A program made the position numbers and the translations under genes. A stretch of DNA of 61,625 nt from DASZGL01 sp035938875 (GTDB lineage: Bacteria > Chloroflexota > Dormibacteria > Aeolococcales > Aeolococcaceae): the NCBI GenBank assembly GCA_035938875.1, contig DASZGL010000029.1:1-61625 (forward strand), given 5' to 3'. Below the pieces are notes generated by a model. It was not told the DNA's origin. It searched no databases and saw only the letters and a list, made by a program, of their open reading frames with translations. Positions 16,069 through 24,030 of the stretch are shown one piece after another; positions within the stretch are counted from its first letter, which is position 1, and each line of letters begins with the position of its first letter.

Positions 16069-16554
16069 TCAGCCACTGGCTGCCGAAGCCGTGCGCTCGC
16101 TGTATCGGCGCTCGATGGCCGAAACCCGTTCGATGTTTGCTTTCTCCGAGGCGTCGGCCTCGCGCGGCTCGAGCCAGGCGTCGACGATCTCCCTGGCGAC
16201 GGCGGCGCTGGTGGCGCGCAGCGATAGGGCCAGGACGTTGGCGTCGTTCCAGCGCCGAGCCCCACGCGCGGTCTGGGCGTCTGCGCACAGCGCCGCGCGG
16301 ACCGACGGGACCTTGTTGGCGGCGATGCTGACGCCCGTCCCCGTCCAGCAACAGACCACCCCGCTGTCGACAGCACCCTGGGCGACGAGGCGGGCGACCT
16401 GTTCGGCGACGTCGGGCCACGGCGTGTCGGCACCGCCCACGGCTCCGCAGCGCACCACGGTGCAGCCGGCGGACTCGAGGTGGTCGGCGACCGCGTCGGC
16501 GACGGGGTGGGTCATGTCGCTGCCCACGGCGAAGCGCGGCGACCGCGCGGTCAT
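16069..16554 (-). CDS. RpiB/LacA/LacB-family sugar-phosphate isomerase, non-canonical
   Basis: A 161-aa protein of the RpiB fold. The core VDSGVVCCWTGTGVSIAANK aligns with the E. coli RpiB segment that carries the catalytic cysteine, and the Cys is kept. Two histidines of classic RpiB are not: the Asp-His pair near the N-terminus reads SDMTHP, with Met in place of His, and the phosphate/ring-opening His before NDTNVLA is Trp (RRWNDANVLA). It is therefore probably not a simple ribose-5-phosphate isomerase; another aldose-ketose substrate is likely. Its ATG lies in the TGA of the upstream MerR-like gene (ATGA overlap), so the two are translationally coupled. Confidence 0.72.
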   Translation of the reverse strand: MTARSPRFAVGSDMTHPVADAVADHLESAGCTVVRCGAVGGADTPWPDVAEQVARLVAQGAVDSGVVCCWTGTGVSIAANKVPSVRAALCADAQTARGARRWNDANVLALSLRATSAAVAREIVDAWLEPREADASEKANIERVSAIERRYSERTASAASG

Positions 16555-16784
16555 GCGCGCACGCCCTTGCCCAGGCTGTCGCGGATGCGGCGGACATCTT
16601 CGGCGGTGAAGCGGTTTCTGCCCAGCTCGTCGACTGCGCTGGCGTGGATGCGGTCCTCGCGGATCCAGTTGACCACCACCTGCGGTTTGACGCCCAGCAT
16701 GGGGCCGACCTCGGCAGGACCGTAGAGCTCCCCGTCCACGGGTTGCGGACGCGCGGGGCGATCGTCGTCGGACACGCTCGTCAT
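16551..16784 (-). CDS. Small MerR/excisionase-like helix-turn-helix protein
   Basis: A 77-aa protein whose residues 20-70 form a MerR-type or excisionase-type winged HTH. LYGPAEVGPMLGVKPQVVVNW is followed by a wing (DRIHASAVDELGRNRFTAEDVRRI). It lacks any effector or dimerisation domain, so it is a bare DNA-binding module. It ends in a 4-bp overlap with the RpiB-like gene, which suggests they act together, perhaps as a local sugar-phosphate regulator. ATG 16784 is the first start after the stop in frame that precedes the HTH closely. The target is unknown. Confidence 0.7.
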   Translation of the reverse strand: MTSVSDDDRPARPQPVDGELYGPAEVGPMLGVKPQVVVNWIREDRIHASAVDELGRNRFTAEDVRRIRDSLGKGVRA

Positions 16785-16832
16785 GGTACGCCGAGGCCGA
16801 CAGGCGACCGCTGACGGTCCCACAATCGCCGC

Positions 16833-17963
16833 GTGGACCGGACCCAGCTCCGCGCCGCGATCCTCGAAGCCGCCCGCGAGCAGGGGTTCGCCGCGGCGGG
16901 CGTTGCCAGTCTGCGGCCATATCGCAAGGCGCGCGGCCGGGCTTTGCGCGCCATCGACGACGGGCGCATGCACGGCATGCCGTGGTTCAGCCGCGAGCGG
17001 GTCGAGGTCTCGAGCGACCCTCGAGCCAGGTACCCGTGGGCCCGCTCCGCCCTCGCCCTCGCCTGGCCATACCGCCCGGCGAGCCCCGTGAATCCACAGC
17101 CCGCCGGGCGCCCACGTGGGCGTTTTTCCGCCTATGCCTGCCTGCACTCCAACGGTCCCGGCGGCGGCGCCGCTGATTACCACGACGTGCTCGCCGCCGC
17201 CTGCAACCGTCTCGCCGAGCGCATCGCAGAGCTGGCCGGCCCGGTGCGGAGCAAGCACTTCGTCGACCACGGCTGGGCACTGGACCGCCCCATCGCCGAA
17301 CGCGCCGGGCTCGGCTTCGCCGGCAAGAACGCCTGCCTCATCACTCCGCAGGCCGGGTCCTACGTGCTCCTCGCCGAGATGCTGCTCTCCGTCTCGCTGC
17401 CGCCGACGCCGCCCTCACGGCGGGGCTGCGGAAACTGCCGCGCCTGCATCCCGGCCTGTCCGACTGGGGCCATCCTGGCGCCGGGAGTGATCGATGCCAG
17501 GCGCTGCATCTCCTATCTCACCATCGAGCACCGCGGCGCCATCCCCCTGGAGCTGCGGCCGCTGATGGGCACCTGGGCGTTCGGTTGCGACCTCTGCCAG
17601 GAGGCTTGCCCGATCAACTCGCGCCTGGCACCTCAACCGCTGCCTGCCGGCAGAGCCACGACCGCCGAGGGACCGGTCCCCTTCCCTGACCTGGTCGAGT
17701 GTCTCGAGCTCGACGAGGCTGAGTTCCGCCGGCGCTTCCGCGCCACCGCGGTGTGGCGCGCCGGTCGCGGCGGCCTGGCCCGCAACGCCGCCATCGCCCT
17801 GGGCAACGCCGGCGATCGCGCCGCTGTCCCCGCGCTGCACCGCGCCCGCGACGGCGACCCCGACCCGGTGGTCCGCGAGGCCGCCGATTGGGCGCTCCAG
17901 CAGCTGGCGGTCAGCCGCGACGCCGAGGCTACGCGCCCGCCGCGGCAGCCAGCGGCTCGCTGA
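16833..17963 (+). CDS. queG: Epoxyqueuosine reductase
   Basis: A 376-aa cobalamin- and iron-sulfur-dependent enzyme that reduces epoxyqueuosine in tRNA to queuosine. The N-terminal DUF1730-type domain contains GLGFAGKN. Two ferredoxin-type [4Fe-4S] motifs follow: CGNCRACIPACP at about 200-211 and CDLCQEACP at about 250-258. A short HEAT-like C-terminal segment (RNAAIALGNAGDRAAVPAL) is also typical of QueG. GTG 16833 is the likely start; CACAAT lies 6 nt upstream as a weak -10. The last 35 bp overlap the convergent trans-sulfuration gene. No other queuosine gene is in the window, and the enzyme would depend on the same B12 pool as the mutase. Confidence 0.9.
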   Translation: MDRTQLRAAILEAAREQGFAAAGVASLRPYRKARGRALRAIDDGRMHGMPWFSRERVEVSSDPRARYPWARSALALAWPYRPASPVNPQPAGRPRGRFSAYACLHSNGPGGGAADYHDVLAAACNRLAERIAELAGPVRSKHFVDHGWALDRPIAERAGLGFAGKNACLITPQAGSYVLLAEMLLSVSLPPTPPSRRGCGNCRACIPACPTGAILAPGVIDARRCISYLTIEHRGAIPLELRPLMGTWAFGCDLCQEACPINSRLAPQPLPAGRATTAEGPVPFPDLVECLELDEAEFRRRFRATAVWRAGRGGLARNAAIALGNAGDRAAVPALHRARDGDPDPVVREAADWALQQLAVSRDAEATRPPRQPAAR

Positions 17964-19107
17964 CCGCCAGGGCCCGGTCGAGGTCGTCGTAGAGGTCGTC
18001 GACGTCTTCGATGCCGACGGAGAGCCGCACCAGCGAAGCCGGCACGACACCGGCGTCGAGGGGATACCGGGCGCGGCGCTCGAGGGTCGAGTGGACACCG
18101 CCGAGGCTGGTGGTGTGGCTCCACAACGACGCCGCCTGGCACAACGCCTCGGCTCGGTCGGCGCCACCGCGAACCTCGATGGAGACGACGGCGCCGAACC
18201 CACCTCGCATCTGAGCTGCGGCGCGCTGGTGATCGGGATGCGAGGTCAATCCCGGGTAGTGCACGCGGTCAACACCGCGGTGCTTCTCCAATCGCTGGGC
18301 GAGCTGCAGCGCGTTGTCCATCTGCCGCTGCACGCGCACGGCGAGGGTGCGCATACCGCGCAGCGCCAGCCAGCACTCCAGCTGACCGGGTATGGATCCG
18401 GCCATGTGGCGCCAATCCGCCAGTGTCGCGGCCAGTCGAGGGTCGCGCACCACGGCGGCGCCGAGAATGAGGTCGCTGTGACCGCCGACATACTTGGTCA
18501 GCGAGTGCACGACGATGTCGGCGCCGAGGGTCAACGGTTGCAGGGTGAGCGGTGTGGCGAAGGTGTTGTCCACCATGATCAGAGCGGCCGCGGCGTGCGC
18601 CGATTCGATGCAAGCGGCAAGGTCGGGAATGGTGAGCTGCGGGTTGGTCAGCGACTCCAGGCAGACCAGCGCAGCGCCGGCGGCCGCGTCGCGGACCTGC
18701 TGCGTGTCAGCGATGTCGACGAGTCTCACCTCGACGCGACCGGTGCGGTGCAGCTCGGAGAGCAGCCATCGCGTCCCCGAATAGCTGTTGTGCGCGGCGA
18801 CCACTGCGGCTCCGACGGGGACGGCCTCCACAACCGCGCTGATTGTTGCCATCCCTGAGGAGAACACCGTGGCCGCGGCGCCATCCTCGAGAGCGCAGAT
18901 GGCGGTCTCGAGACGCTCCCAGGTGGGGTTGCGCTCGCGGCCGTACTCGTAGCCGCCGGCGTTGCCGTGAAGGAACGTGGAGGTCGCCAGCAGCGGCGGT
19001 GACAGCGACCCGCTGCTCTCGTCGGGATGCTGACCGGCGTGCACCACGGCAGTGGCGATGCTGCGGTGCCATCCCGGCCCGCCGCCGCCAGCAGCCTCGG
19101 TGCTCAA
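17929..19107 (-). CDS. Cys/Met metabolism PLP enzyme (cystathionine gamma-synthase/lyase family)
   Basis: A 392-aa fold-type I PLP enzyme of the trans-sulfuration family. The PLP-lysine motif HSLTKYVGGHSDLILG lies at about residues 207-222, preceded by VDNTFATP. The YGRERNPTWERLE segment near the N-terminus and the SLGGVHSTLERRA segment near the C-terminus are also family features. It could be cystathionine gamma-synthase, gamma-lyase or methionine gamma-lyase; these cannot be separated by eye. Its ATG overlaps the moaA stop by 4 bp (ATGA), so it is translated from the moaA transcript. Its 3' end overlaps queG by 35 bp on the opposite strand. Confidence 0.87.
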   Translation of the reverse strand: MSTEAAGGGGPGWHRSIATAVVHAGQHPDESSGSLSPPLLATSTFLHGNAGGYEYGRERNPTWERLETAICALEDGAAATVFSSGMATISAVVEAVPVGAAVVAAHNSYSGTRWLLSELHRTGRVEVRLVDIADTQQVRDAAAGAALVCLESLTNPQLTIPDLAACIESAHAAAALIMVDNTFATPLTLQPLTLGADIVVHSLTKYVGGHSDLILGAAVVRDPRLAATLADWRHMAGSIPGQLECWLALRGMRTLAVRVQRQMDNALQLAQRLEKHRGVDRVHYPGLTSHPDHQRAAAQMRGGFGAVVSIEVRGGADRAEALCQAASLWSHTTSLGGVHSTLERRARYPLDAGVVPASLVRLSVGIEDVDDLYDDLDRALAVSEPLAAAAGA

Positions 19108-20108
19108 CCGCCGATCTGCGACATCGATTTCGCCGGACGGACGAAGTCAGCGTGGTTGATGCGATGTCCCGGTTCCTTGCGCCACACCGCAGCGCGGATG
19201 AGCGCAGCCAGCTCGTCGTCGCCTGCGCCGCCGCGCATCGGCGTGCGCAGGTCGGTCTCGTCGATGGAGAACAGGCAGGTCCGCAGCATTCCCTCGGCGG
19301 TGATCCGCACCCTGTTGCAGCGCTCGCAGAAGGGCTCGGTGACGCTGTTGATGAACCCGAGCTCGCCCACCGACCCGTCGGCGAAGCCGAAGCGGACGGC
19401 GGGGTCGTGGCCGTTGTCCCGCGGTCGCAGCGTGAACGTGGACTCAGCAGCCTCGAGCAGCTCCTCGCCCGCGACCACGCTGTCGCGACCCCACTCGCCG
19501 GACGCGTCCAGCGGCATGAACTCAATGAAGCGCACCGACACGCCGGTCTCGCGAGCCATGCGCGCGAAGTCGAGCACCTCGTCGTCGTTGAAGCCACGCA
19601 CCACCACGCAATTGACCTTGATCGGCCAGAGCCCCGCGTCGCGGGCGGCGGCGATGCCGTCGAGAACCGTGTCCAGGCAGTCGCGGCGGGTGATCCGCGC
19701 GAAACGATCGGCGCGCAGCGAGTCGAGGGAGACGTTGACGCGCTGCAACCCGGCATCGGCCAGCGCCTGCGCCTGGGCGCGGAGGAGAAAGCCGTTGGTG
19801 GTCAAGGAGAGGTCGAGGTCGTCGTGCAGGGAGCGGAGCATGGCCACCAATGCGGGCAGGTCGCGGCGCACCAGGGGCTCGCCGCCGGTCAGCCGCAGAG
19901 TCCGGGTGCCCGAGGCGACGAAGAGCCCGGCGAGGCGGACGATCTCCTCGAAGGCGAGGATCTCCGAGCGCGGCAGCCAGCGCATCCCCTCGGCCGGCAT
20001 GCAGTAGACGCAGCGGAAGTTGCAGCGATCGGTGACGCTGAGGCGCAGGTCGTCGACGACGCGACCGAGGGAATCGCGGAGCGGCGGCGCCGGCAGCGGG
20101 GACTGCAC
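19104..20108 (-). CDS. moaA: GTP 3',8-cyclase (molybdenum cofactor biosynthesis protein A)
   Basis: A ~334-aa radical-SAM enzyme that starts molybdopterin synthesis by converting GTP to 3',8-cyclo-GTP. The SAM cluster motif CNFRCVYC lies near residues 30-37. TGGEPL, NVSLDSL and the C-terminal cluster motif CERCNRVRITAEGMLRTC follow in order. Several in-frame GTG starts exist (20150, 20147, 20123, 20108). 20108 is chosen because it gives the usual ~20-residue lead before LRLSVTDRC and the usual family length, but it has no strong ribosome-binding site. Its stop overlaps the PLP enzyme start. No other Moco gene is present in the window. Confidence 0.9.
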   Translation of the reverse strand: MQSPLPAPPLRDSLGRVVDDLRLSVTDRCNFRCVYCMPAEGMRWLPRSEILAFEEIVRLAGLFVASGTRTLRLTGGEPLVRRDLPALVAMLRSLHDDLDLSLTTNGFLLRAQAQALADAGLQRVNVSLDSLRADRFARITRRDCLDTVLDGIAAARDAGLWPIKVNCVVVRGFNDDEVLDFARMARETGVSVRFIEFMPLDASGEWGRDSVVAGEELLEAAESTFTLRPRDNGHDPAVRFGFADGSVGELGFINSVTEPFCERCNRVRITAEGMLRTCLFSIDETDLRTPMRGGAGDDELAALIRAAVWRKEPGHRINHADFVRPAKSMSQIGG

Positions 20109-20175
20109 CAGGCGATTGTGCACCTTCGGGCGGAGGCGACCGTGCACCACTCCCGGCCGAGGAGGCGGGCTTGGG

Positions 20176-20181
20176 GATAAT
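20176..20181 (+). promoter_or_regulatory. -10-like element GATAAT
   Basis: GATAAT ends 9 nt before ATG 20191, the same geometry as the other leaderless starts in this window, but the first base deviates from TANNNT. Confidence 0.35.
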
Positions 20182-20190
20182 CGTCCGGAG

Positions 20191-20505
20191 ATGACCGCCC
20201 ACCGCTGCGTCCGCGCCGACGAGCTGGAGCCGGGCACCGTTCGCCAGGTCACGGTCAACGGGCGCACCATCGCCCTGGGGCGCGGCGAGGATGGCGTGCT
20301 CTTCGCCTTCGACAACATGTGCGCTCACCAGGGCGGCCCGCTCGGCCAGGGCTACGTCGACGGCGACACGCTGGTCTGCCCGCTGCACGGCTGGAGTTAC
20401 CGCCTGGCCGACGGCGCCTGCACCATGCTGCCGGCGCTTCGCATCGTCGCCCACCCCGTCCGCGAGGAGGACGGCGACGTCATCGTCGAGCTCCCCGAGG
20501 GGTGA
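20191..20505 (+). CDS. Rieske [2Fe-2S] ferredoxin
   Basis: A 104-aa stand-alone Rieske protein. The cluster motifs CAHQGGPL (C-x-H, residues 43-50) and CPLHGWSY (C-x2-H, about 63-70) are complete. It lacks a signal peptide or membrane anchor, so it is a cytosolic electron carrier of the kind that serves oxygenases or nitrite reductase NirD-like complexes. No partner oxygenase is next to it. The stop overlaps the following HAD gene by 4 bp (GTGA). A GATAAT hexamer lies 9 nt before the ATG. Confidence 0.88.
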   Translation: MTAHRCVRADELEPGTVRQVTVNGRTIALGRGEDGVLFAFDNMCAHQGGPLGQGYVDGDTLVCPLHGWSYRLADGACTMLPALRIVAHPVREEDGDVIVELPEG

Positions 20506-21170
20506 CCAGCAGGCGCACACCCCGACCGGGGACCTATGCGGCTGTGGTCTTCGACCTCGATGGCACGCTGCTGCGTGAGGCCAATTCGTGGGCCGCGATG
20601 CAGCGCAAGCTGGGTCCGCAGTACGGGACCCGCGCGCGCGACCGCTGGCGGCGCTTCTACCGCGGCGGCATGACCCGCAGCGACTTCCTCGCTGAGCAGG
20701 TTGCCGACCTCCGCGGGCGCGAGGCAGCCCTCCTCGACGAGGTCGTCGCCGAGATCGAGTACCACGAGGGGGTCGCCGCCACCTGCGCCGAGCTGCGCGC
20801 CGCCGGCCTGCAGCTGGCCATCGTCAGCGCCGGGTTGAGCGCCCTGGCCGAGCGCGTTGCCGACGACCTGGAGATGCACATGCACCGCGCCAACGTCCTC
20901 TTCGTCGCCGACGGCCTGTTCACCGGCGAGGCCGATCTCAGTGTTCCTCCCGGCGGCAAAGAGCCGGCGTTCCTGGAGACCATCGCCGCGCTCGGCGTCG
21001 ACGCCGACCGAGTGGTGGCCGTCGGTGACAGCAGCGGCGATATCGACATGTTCCGCCGCGCCGGCCTCGGCGTCGCCTTCTGCCCGGTCAACTCCGAGAC
21101 CGCAGCCGCCGCCGATTGCGTCATCGACCTCCCCGACATGCGCGCCCTGCTGCCATTGGTGCTGGGATGA
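20502..21170 (+). CDS. HAD-IB phosphatase, SerB-like
   Basis: A 222-aa haloacid-dehalogenase-superfamily phosphatase. Motif I is VVFDLDGTLL (about 15-24), motif II lies in AIVSAGLS, motif III uses the lysine of GGKEPAF, and motif IV is VGDSSGDIDMF. This is the pattern of phosphoserine phosphatase-like HAD-IB enzymes. It starts with GTG 20502 inside the Rieske stop codon, and its own stop overlaps the uridine phosphorylase start (ATGA), so three genes are chained by 4-bp overlaps. A role in dephosphorylating a nucleoside or sugar phosphate is possible given the phosphorylase, but the substrate is unknown. Confidence 0.82.
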   Translation: MTSRRTPRPGTYAAVVFDLDGTLLREANSWAAMQRKLGPQYGTRARDRWRRFYRGGMTRSDFLAEQVADLRGREAALLDEVVAEIEYHEGVAATCAELRAAGLQLAIVSAGLSALAERVADDLEMHMHRANVLFVADGLFTGEADLSVPPGGKEPAFLETIAALGVDADRVVAVGDSSGDIDMFRRAGLGVAFCPVNSETAAAADCVIDLPDMRALLPLVLG

Positions 21171-21931
21171 CCCGCAGCCCCGGCCGCCAATACCACCTGC
21201 AGTGCTCCCCCGGGGATGTGGGCGAGTACGTCCTGCTTCCCGGCGATCCCGGCCGCTGCCAGCGCATCGCCGAACGGCTCGACGGCGCCCGCCACGTCGC
21301 CACCAACCGCGAGTACACGACCTGGACGGGAACCCTTCGCGGCACGGTGGTGAGCGTCGCCTCCACCGGCATCGGCGGGCCGTCAGCCGCCATCGCCGTC
21401 GAGGAGCTGTGCAACCTCGGTGCGCACACGCTCATCCGGGTCGGCACCTGCGGTGCGATGCAGCCCACGCTGCGCCGCGGCGAGCTGATCGTCGCCCTGG
21501 CGGCGGTGCGCGACGAGGGCACGTCGGCGCAATACGTGCCCGGGGGGTGGCCGGCGACCGCGCATATCGACGTCGTCGACGCCCTGCGCGGCGCGGCCGT
21601 CCTCCGCGGCGCGGTGCACCACGTGGGCACCGTGCAATCGAAGGACAGCTTCTACGGCGAGATGGAGCCGGAGCGCATGCCGGTCGCCGCCGAGCTTGTC
21701 GCCCGCTGGACGGCGTGGCTTCGCGCCGGCGTGCTCGCCTCGGAGATGGAGTGCGCCGCGGTCTTCACCGTCGCCGCGACGCGCGGGGCGCGCGCCGGTG
21801 CGCTGCTCGCCGTGGTCAACGAGGCACCACTGCAGACGGCGATGCCCGACCCCGCAGACCTTCCCATCGACGACCTCGTCGACGTCGCCGCCGACGCCAT
21901 GGCGCGGCTGATCGAGGCAGCGGTGGCCTGA
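21167..21931 (+). CDS. udp: Uridine phosphorylase-family nucleoside phosphorylase
   Basis: A 254-aa PNP/UDP-family enzyme that should split uridine (or a related nucleoside) with phosphate. The N-terminal LLPGDPGRCQRIAERL (phosphate-site Gly-Asp-Pro), the STGIGGPSAAIAVEEL segment and RVGTCGAMQP are signatures of uridine phosphorylase. ASEMECAAVF near residue 195 is the ribose-binding Glu-Met-Glu motif. It is translationally coupled to the HAD gene by an ATGA overlap. Substrate specificity within the family (uridine, thymidine, deoxyinosine) is not certain. Confidence 0.87.
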   Translation: MTRSPGRQYHLQCSPGDVGEYVLLPGDPGRCQRIAERLDGARHVATNREYTTWTGTLRGTVVSVASTGIGGPSAAIAVEELCNLGAHTLIRVGTCGAMQPTLRRGELIVALAAVRDEGTSAQYVPGGWPATAHIDVVDALRGAAVLRGAVHHVGTVQSKDSFYGEMEPERMPVAAELVARWTAWLRAGVLASEMECAAVFTVAATRGARAGALLAVVNEAPLQTAMPDPADLPIDDLVDVAADAMARLIEAAVA

Positions 21932-21935
21932 GTGC

Positions 21936-22634
21936 TCAGCCCGCAGCGGCGAGGGGAGGCAGGCCGGGATCGCCGCGCTGGGCGGCAATGGCGTCGAGGC
22001 GGTCGAGGACCTCGCCGGGCTGCGTGAGGGCGACGGCGGGTTCGAATCCGGGGTGGAGCCTCCCTGACCACGTCGCCGTCCAGCTGAGCATTCCCGCGGC
22101 GCGCGCCGCCTGGGCGTCGATTGCCTGGTCGCCGATGTATACGGCTCGGGCCGCGGCCGCGTCGATGGCGGCCAGCGCGAGCAGGAGTCCTTCTGGGTCC
22201 GGCTTGGGGACACGGACGCTCTCCAGGCCGACAACGGTGGCGAACATCGGCAGAAGACCGCAGTCGCGCAGTCCCCGGCGCAGCGGGGCGAGGCGGCGCG
22301 ACGAGACCACGGCCATGCGGTGGCCGCGACGCAGCACCTCGGTGAGCACCTCGGCGATGCCACCGAAGAGGCGCGGCGGCAGCTCACGGTCGAATTGAGC
22401 GAGGACCTCGGCGACCCGATCCGGCCAGGCGCGCTCGACGCGTTCGATGAGAGGAAGACCTTCGAGCGACCAGAACACCGCCGCACCGGGCGCCGCAGCG
22501 GGATCCTGCCGGATGAGCTCGGCGACGGCCGCCTGGTCGGCTGCGTAGGTGTCGACCAGGGTGCCGTCGTAGTCCCAGATCAGGGCGTCGACCAGATGTG
22601 TGCGGCCAGGGGACCGAGGGACGCGCGCTGACAA
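21936..22634 (-). CDS. HAD hydrolase, phosphoglycolate phosphatase-like
   Basis: A ~232-aa HAD-IA phosphatase. Motif I is ALIWDYDGTLVDT, motif II VVSSRR, motif III VPKPDPEGLLLAL, and motif IV YIGDQAIDAQAARAAGM. A helical cap lies between motifs I and II, as in Gph-type enzymes that hydrolyse 2-phosphoglycolate or other small phosphates. The start is unclear: TTG 22634 is the nearest ordinary start before motif I; a CTG at 22595 would give a shorter, equally plausible N-terminus. It is convergent with udp, 4 bp apart. Confidence 0.78.
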   Translation of the reverse strand: MSARVPRSPGRTHLVDALIWDYDGTLVDTYAADQAAVAELIRQDPAAAPGAAVFWSLEGLPLIERVERAWPDRVAEVLAQFDRELPPRLFGGIAEVLTEVLRRGHRMAVVSSRRLAPLRRGLRDCGLLPMFATVVGLESVRVPKPDPEGLLLALAAIDAAAARAVYIGDQAIDAQAARAAGMLSWTATWSGRLHPGFEPAVALTQPGEVLDRLDAIAAQRGDPGLPPLAAAG

Positions 22635-22659
22635 CCGGTTAGCGAAGCACCGACAGCCG

Positions 22660-23010
22660 CTAGCGGAAGACCAGCACCGCCGCGCCCGCCCCGGCAAAGA
22701 GCGGCCCGCCGACGCACGCCGCCAGCGCCGGGAGGGAGTCGTACGGCTGAGGCCACCAGGCGTGGGGAAGCGCCCGGCCGACGGGGACGCGGGCGCGCCG
22801 CTGCCGAGCGGGTTGGGCCAGCAGGGCGACCCCGGAGACGAGGACGATCACCGCGAGGAGCACCGACTGCGACACCAGCCCGCCGATGCGCGGCTGACCG
22901 GCGCGCCAGAGCGCGGCCGCGCCCGCGAACGTCGCCAAGCCGAGCACCGCCCCGCAGAGCAGCGCCAGGACCGTCGCCGAGATGGTGACCCTGTCCGGTG
23001 TGGTTCGCAT
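22660..23010 (-). CDS. Small membrane protein, unknown
   Basis: A 116-aa hydrophobic protein that is not recognised. Three transmembrane helices are predicted by eye: about residues 9-32, 43-61, and a C-terminal one ending in GPLFAGAGAAVLVFR. A basic cytoplasmic loop (QPARQRRARVPVGR) lies between helices 2 and 3. It is upstream of and on the same strand as the HAD gene, and divergent from the LysM protein. ATG 23010 is the most probable start. Confidence 0.55.
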   Translation of the reverse strand: MRTTPDRVTISATVLALLCGAVLGLATFAGAAALWRAGQPRIGGLVSQSVLLAVIVLVSGVALLAQPARQRRARVPVGRALPHAWWPQPYDSLPALAACVGGPLFAGAGAAVLVFR

Positions 23011-23084
23011 TCGAGGTTGGGAATGTACCACCAGATCGACGCCCGGGTGAGCCGGACATCGAGTGACAGCCTGATCGCGCTGCC

Positions 23085-23113
23085 TTGACGGCGATCACCC
23101 CCTCACCTACGCT
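23085..23113 (+). promoter_or_regulatory. Sigma-70-type promoter of the LysM transglycosylase gene
   Basis: TTGACG (23085-23090) and TACGCT (23108-23113) are 17 bp apart. A leader of about 55 nt with a small ACCGC/GCGGT hairpin precedes the AGGAG ribosome-binding site. Confidence 0.65.
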
Positions 23114-23176
23114 GAGATGGATCGCCAACCGCGGTGCGGTTCCAAGTCTCACTCCACGTCCCTCCAGGAGCCCCGC

Positions 23177-23974
23177 ATGACATCGCGCTCGCGCCTTGCC
23201 GTTGCTGCCCTCGGTGCGTCCGCTGCTGCCGCCGCGCCGGCCGTTGCCGCGGCATCCAGCTACATCGTCCGACCCGGGGACACCCTGACCGACATCGCCC
23301 TTCGCCACGGCACCACCGTCGCCGCCCTGGTCCAGGCCAACCGCATCAGCGACCGCAACCTGATACGTATTGGCCAGCTTCTGCAAATACCTGACACCAA
23401 GGCCGGCTTGCCCGGCTACACCAACGGCGTGCACGACGTCGACACCTACGTGGTCCGGTCGGGTGATGGGCTGTTCAAGATCGCCCGCGACTTCGGAGTC
23501 GATCCCACCGCGCTGGCACGAGCCAACGGCATCGGCGTCAACGCGCTGCTGATGCGCGGCGCGGTGCTGCACATCCCCGGACGCCTGGCACGCGTGGGTG
23601 CCCTGCTGAACCATGTATCCACCGAGGTCGGGGTCGACGCCACGCTGGTTCGCGCGGTGGCCTGGATGGAAAGCGGCTGGCAGCAGGGGGTGGTCTCCCC
23701 GACTGGTGCGGTGGGGATCATGCAGGTGGAGCCGTACACCGGCGACTGGATCTCGCGCTATCTCGCCGGACGCCAGCTCGATCTCCACGTCGCCAAGGAC
23801 AACGTCCTCGCCGGTTGCCTGCTGCTGCGCCACCTTCTGACCATCCACGGCGGCAACACCGAGGCGGCTCTGGCCGCGTACTACCAGGGTGACGCCAGCA
23901 TCGCCCGGCACGGTCTGTACGCCGACACAAAGCAGTATCAGCGGGTCATCGCTGCGCTGATGCACCGCGAATAG
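23177..23974 (+). CDS. Secreted LysM-domain lytic transglycosylase
   Basis: A 265-aa exported cell-wall enzyme. Residues 1-28 form a signal peptide (basic start, Ala-rich core, AVAAASS cleavage region). Two LysM peptidoglycan-binding repeats follow: SYIVRPGDTLTDIALRHG and DTYVVRSGDGLFKIARDFG. The C-terminal SLT-type domain has VAWMESGWQQGVVSP, where the Glu is the expected catalytic acid, then GAVGIMQVEPYTG and LAAYYQG. It should cleave the N-acetylmuramyl-N-acetylglucosamine bond during wall remodelling. It has a clear promoter at 23085-23113 and an AGGAG site 6 nt before ATG 23177. Confidence 0.9.
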   Translation: MTSRSRLAVAALGASAAAAAPAVAAASSYIVRPGDTLTDIALRHGTTVAALVQANRISDRNLIRIGQLLQIPDTKAGLPGYTNGVHDVDTYVVRSGDGLFKIARDFGVDPTALARANGIGVNALLMRGAVLHIPGRLARVGALLNHVSTEVGVDATLVRAVAWMESGWQQGVVSPTGAVGIMQVEPYTGDWISRYLAGRQLDLHVAKDNVLAGCLLLRHLLTIHGGNTEAALAAYYQGDASIARHGLYADTKQYQRVIAALMHRE

Positions 23975-24030
23975 GCGCTGCCGCCGCTGCTACCATGCGG
24001 CGCGCACCCCGGGGACGGAGGAGACCGGAC

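Noticed and set aside
14249..16609. A 786-codon open frame on the plus strand
   Set aside because: It lies antisense to pepA and its neighbours, and its translation resembles no family; long antisense frames are expected at this GC content. The same applies to other long frames antisense to crtI (50643-52445), gyrA (41552-43294) and the NlpC-like gene (44017-45789).
22593..22595. CTG 22595 as a third CTG start (HAD phosphatase)
   Set aside because: A TTG exists in frame at 22634 and there is no CTGA overlap, so CTG use is not required by the sequence.
23118..23176. c-di-AMP (ydaO-type) riboswitch in the LysM-protein leader
   Set aside because: The leader is only about 55-60 nt with one small hairpin, too short for the ydaO class that precedes some actinobacterial wall hydrolases.
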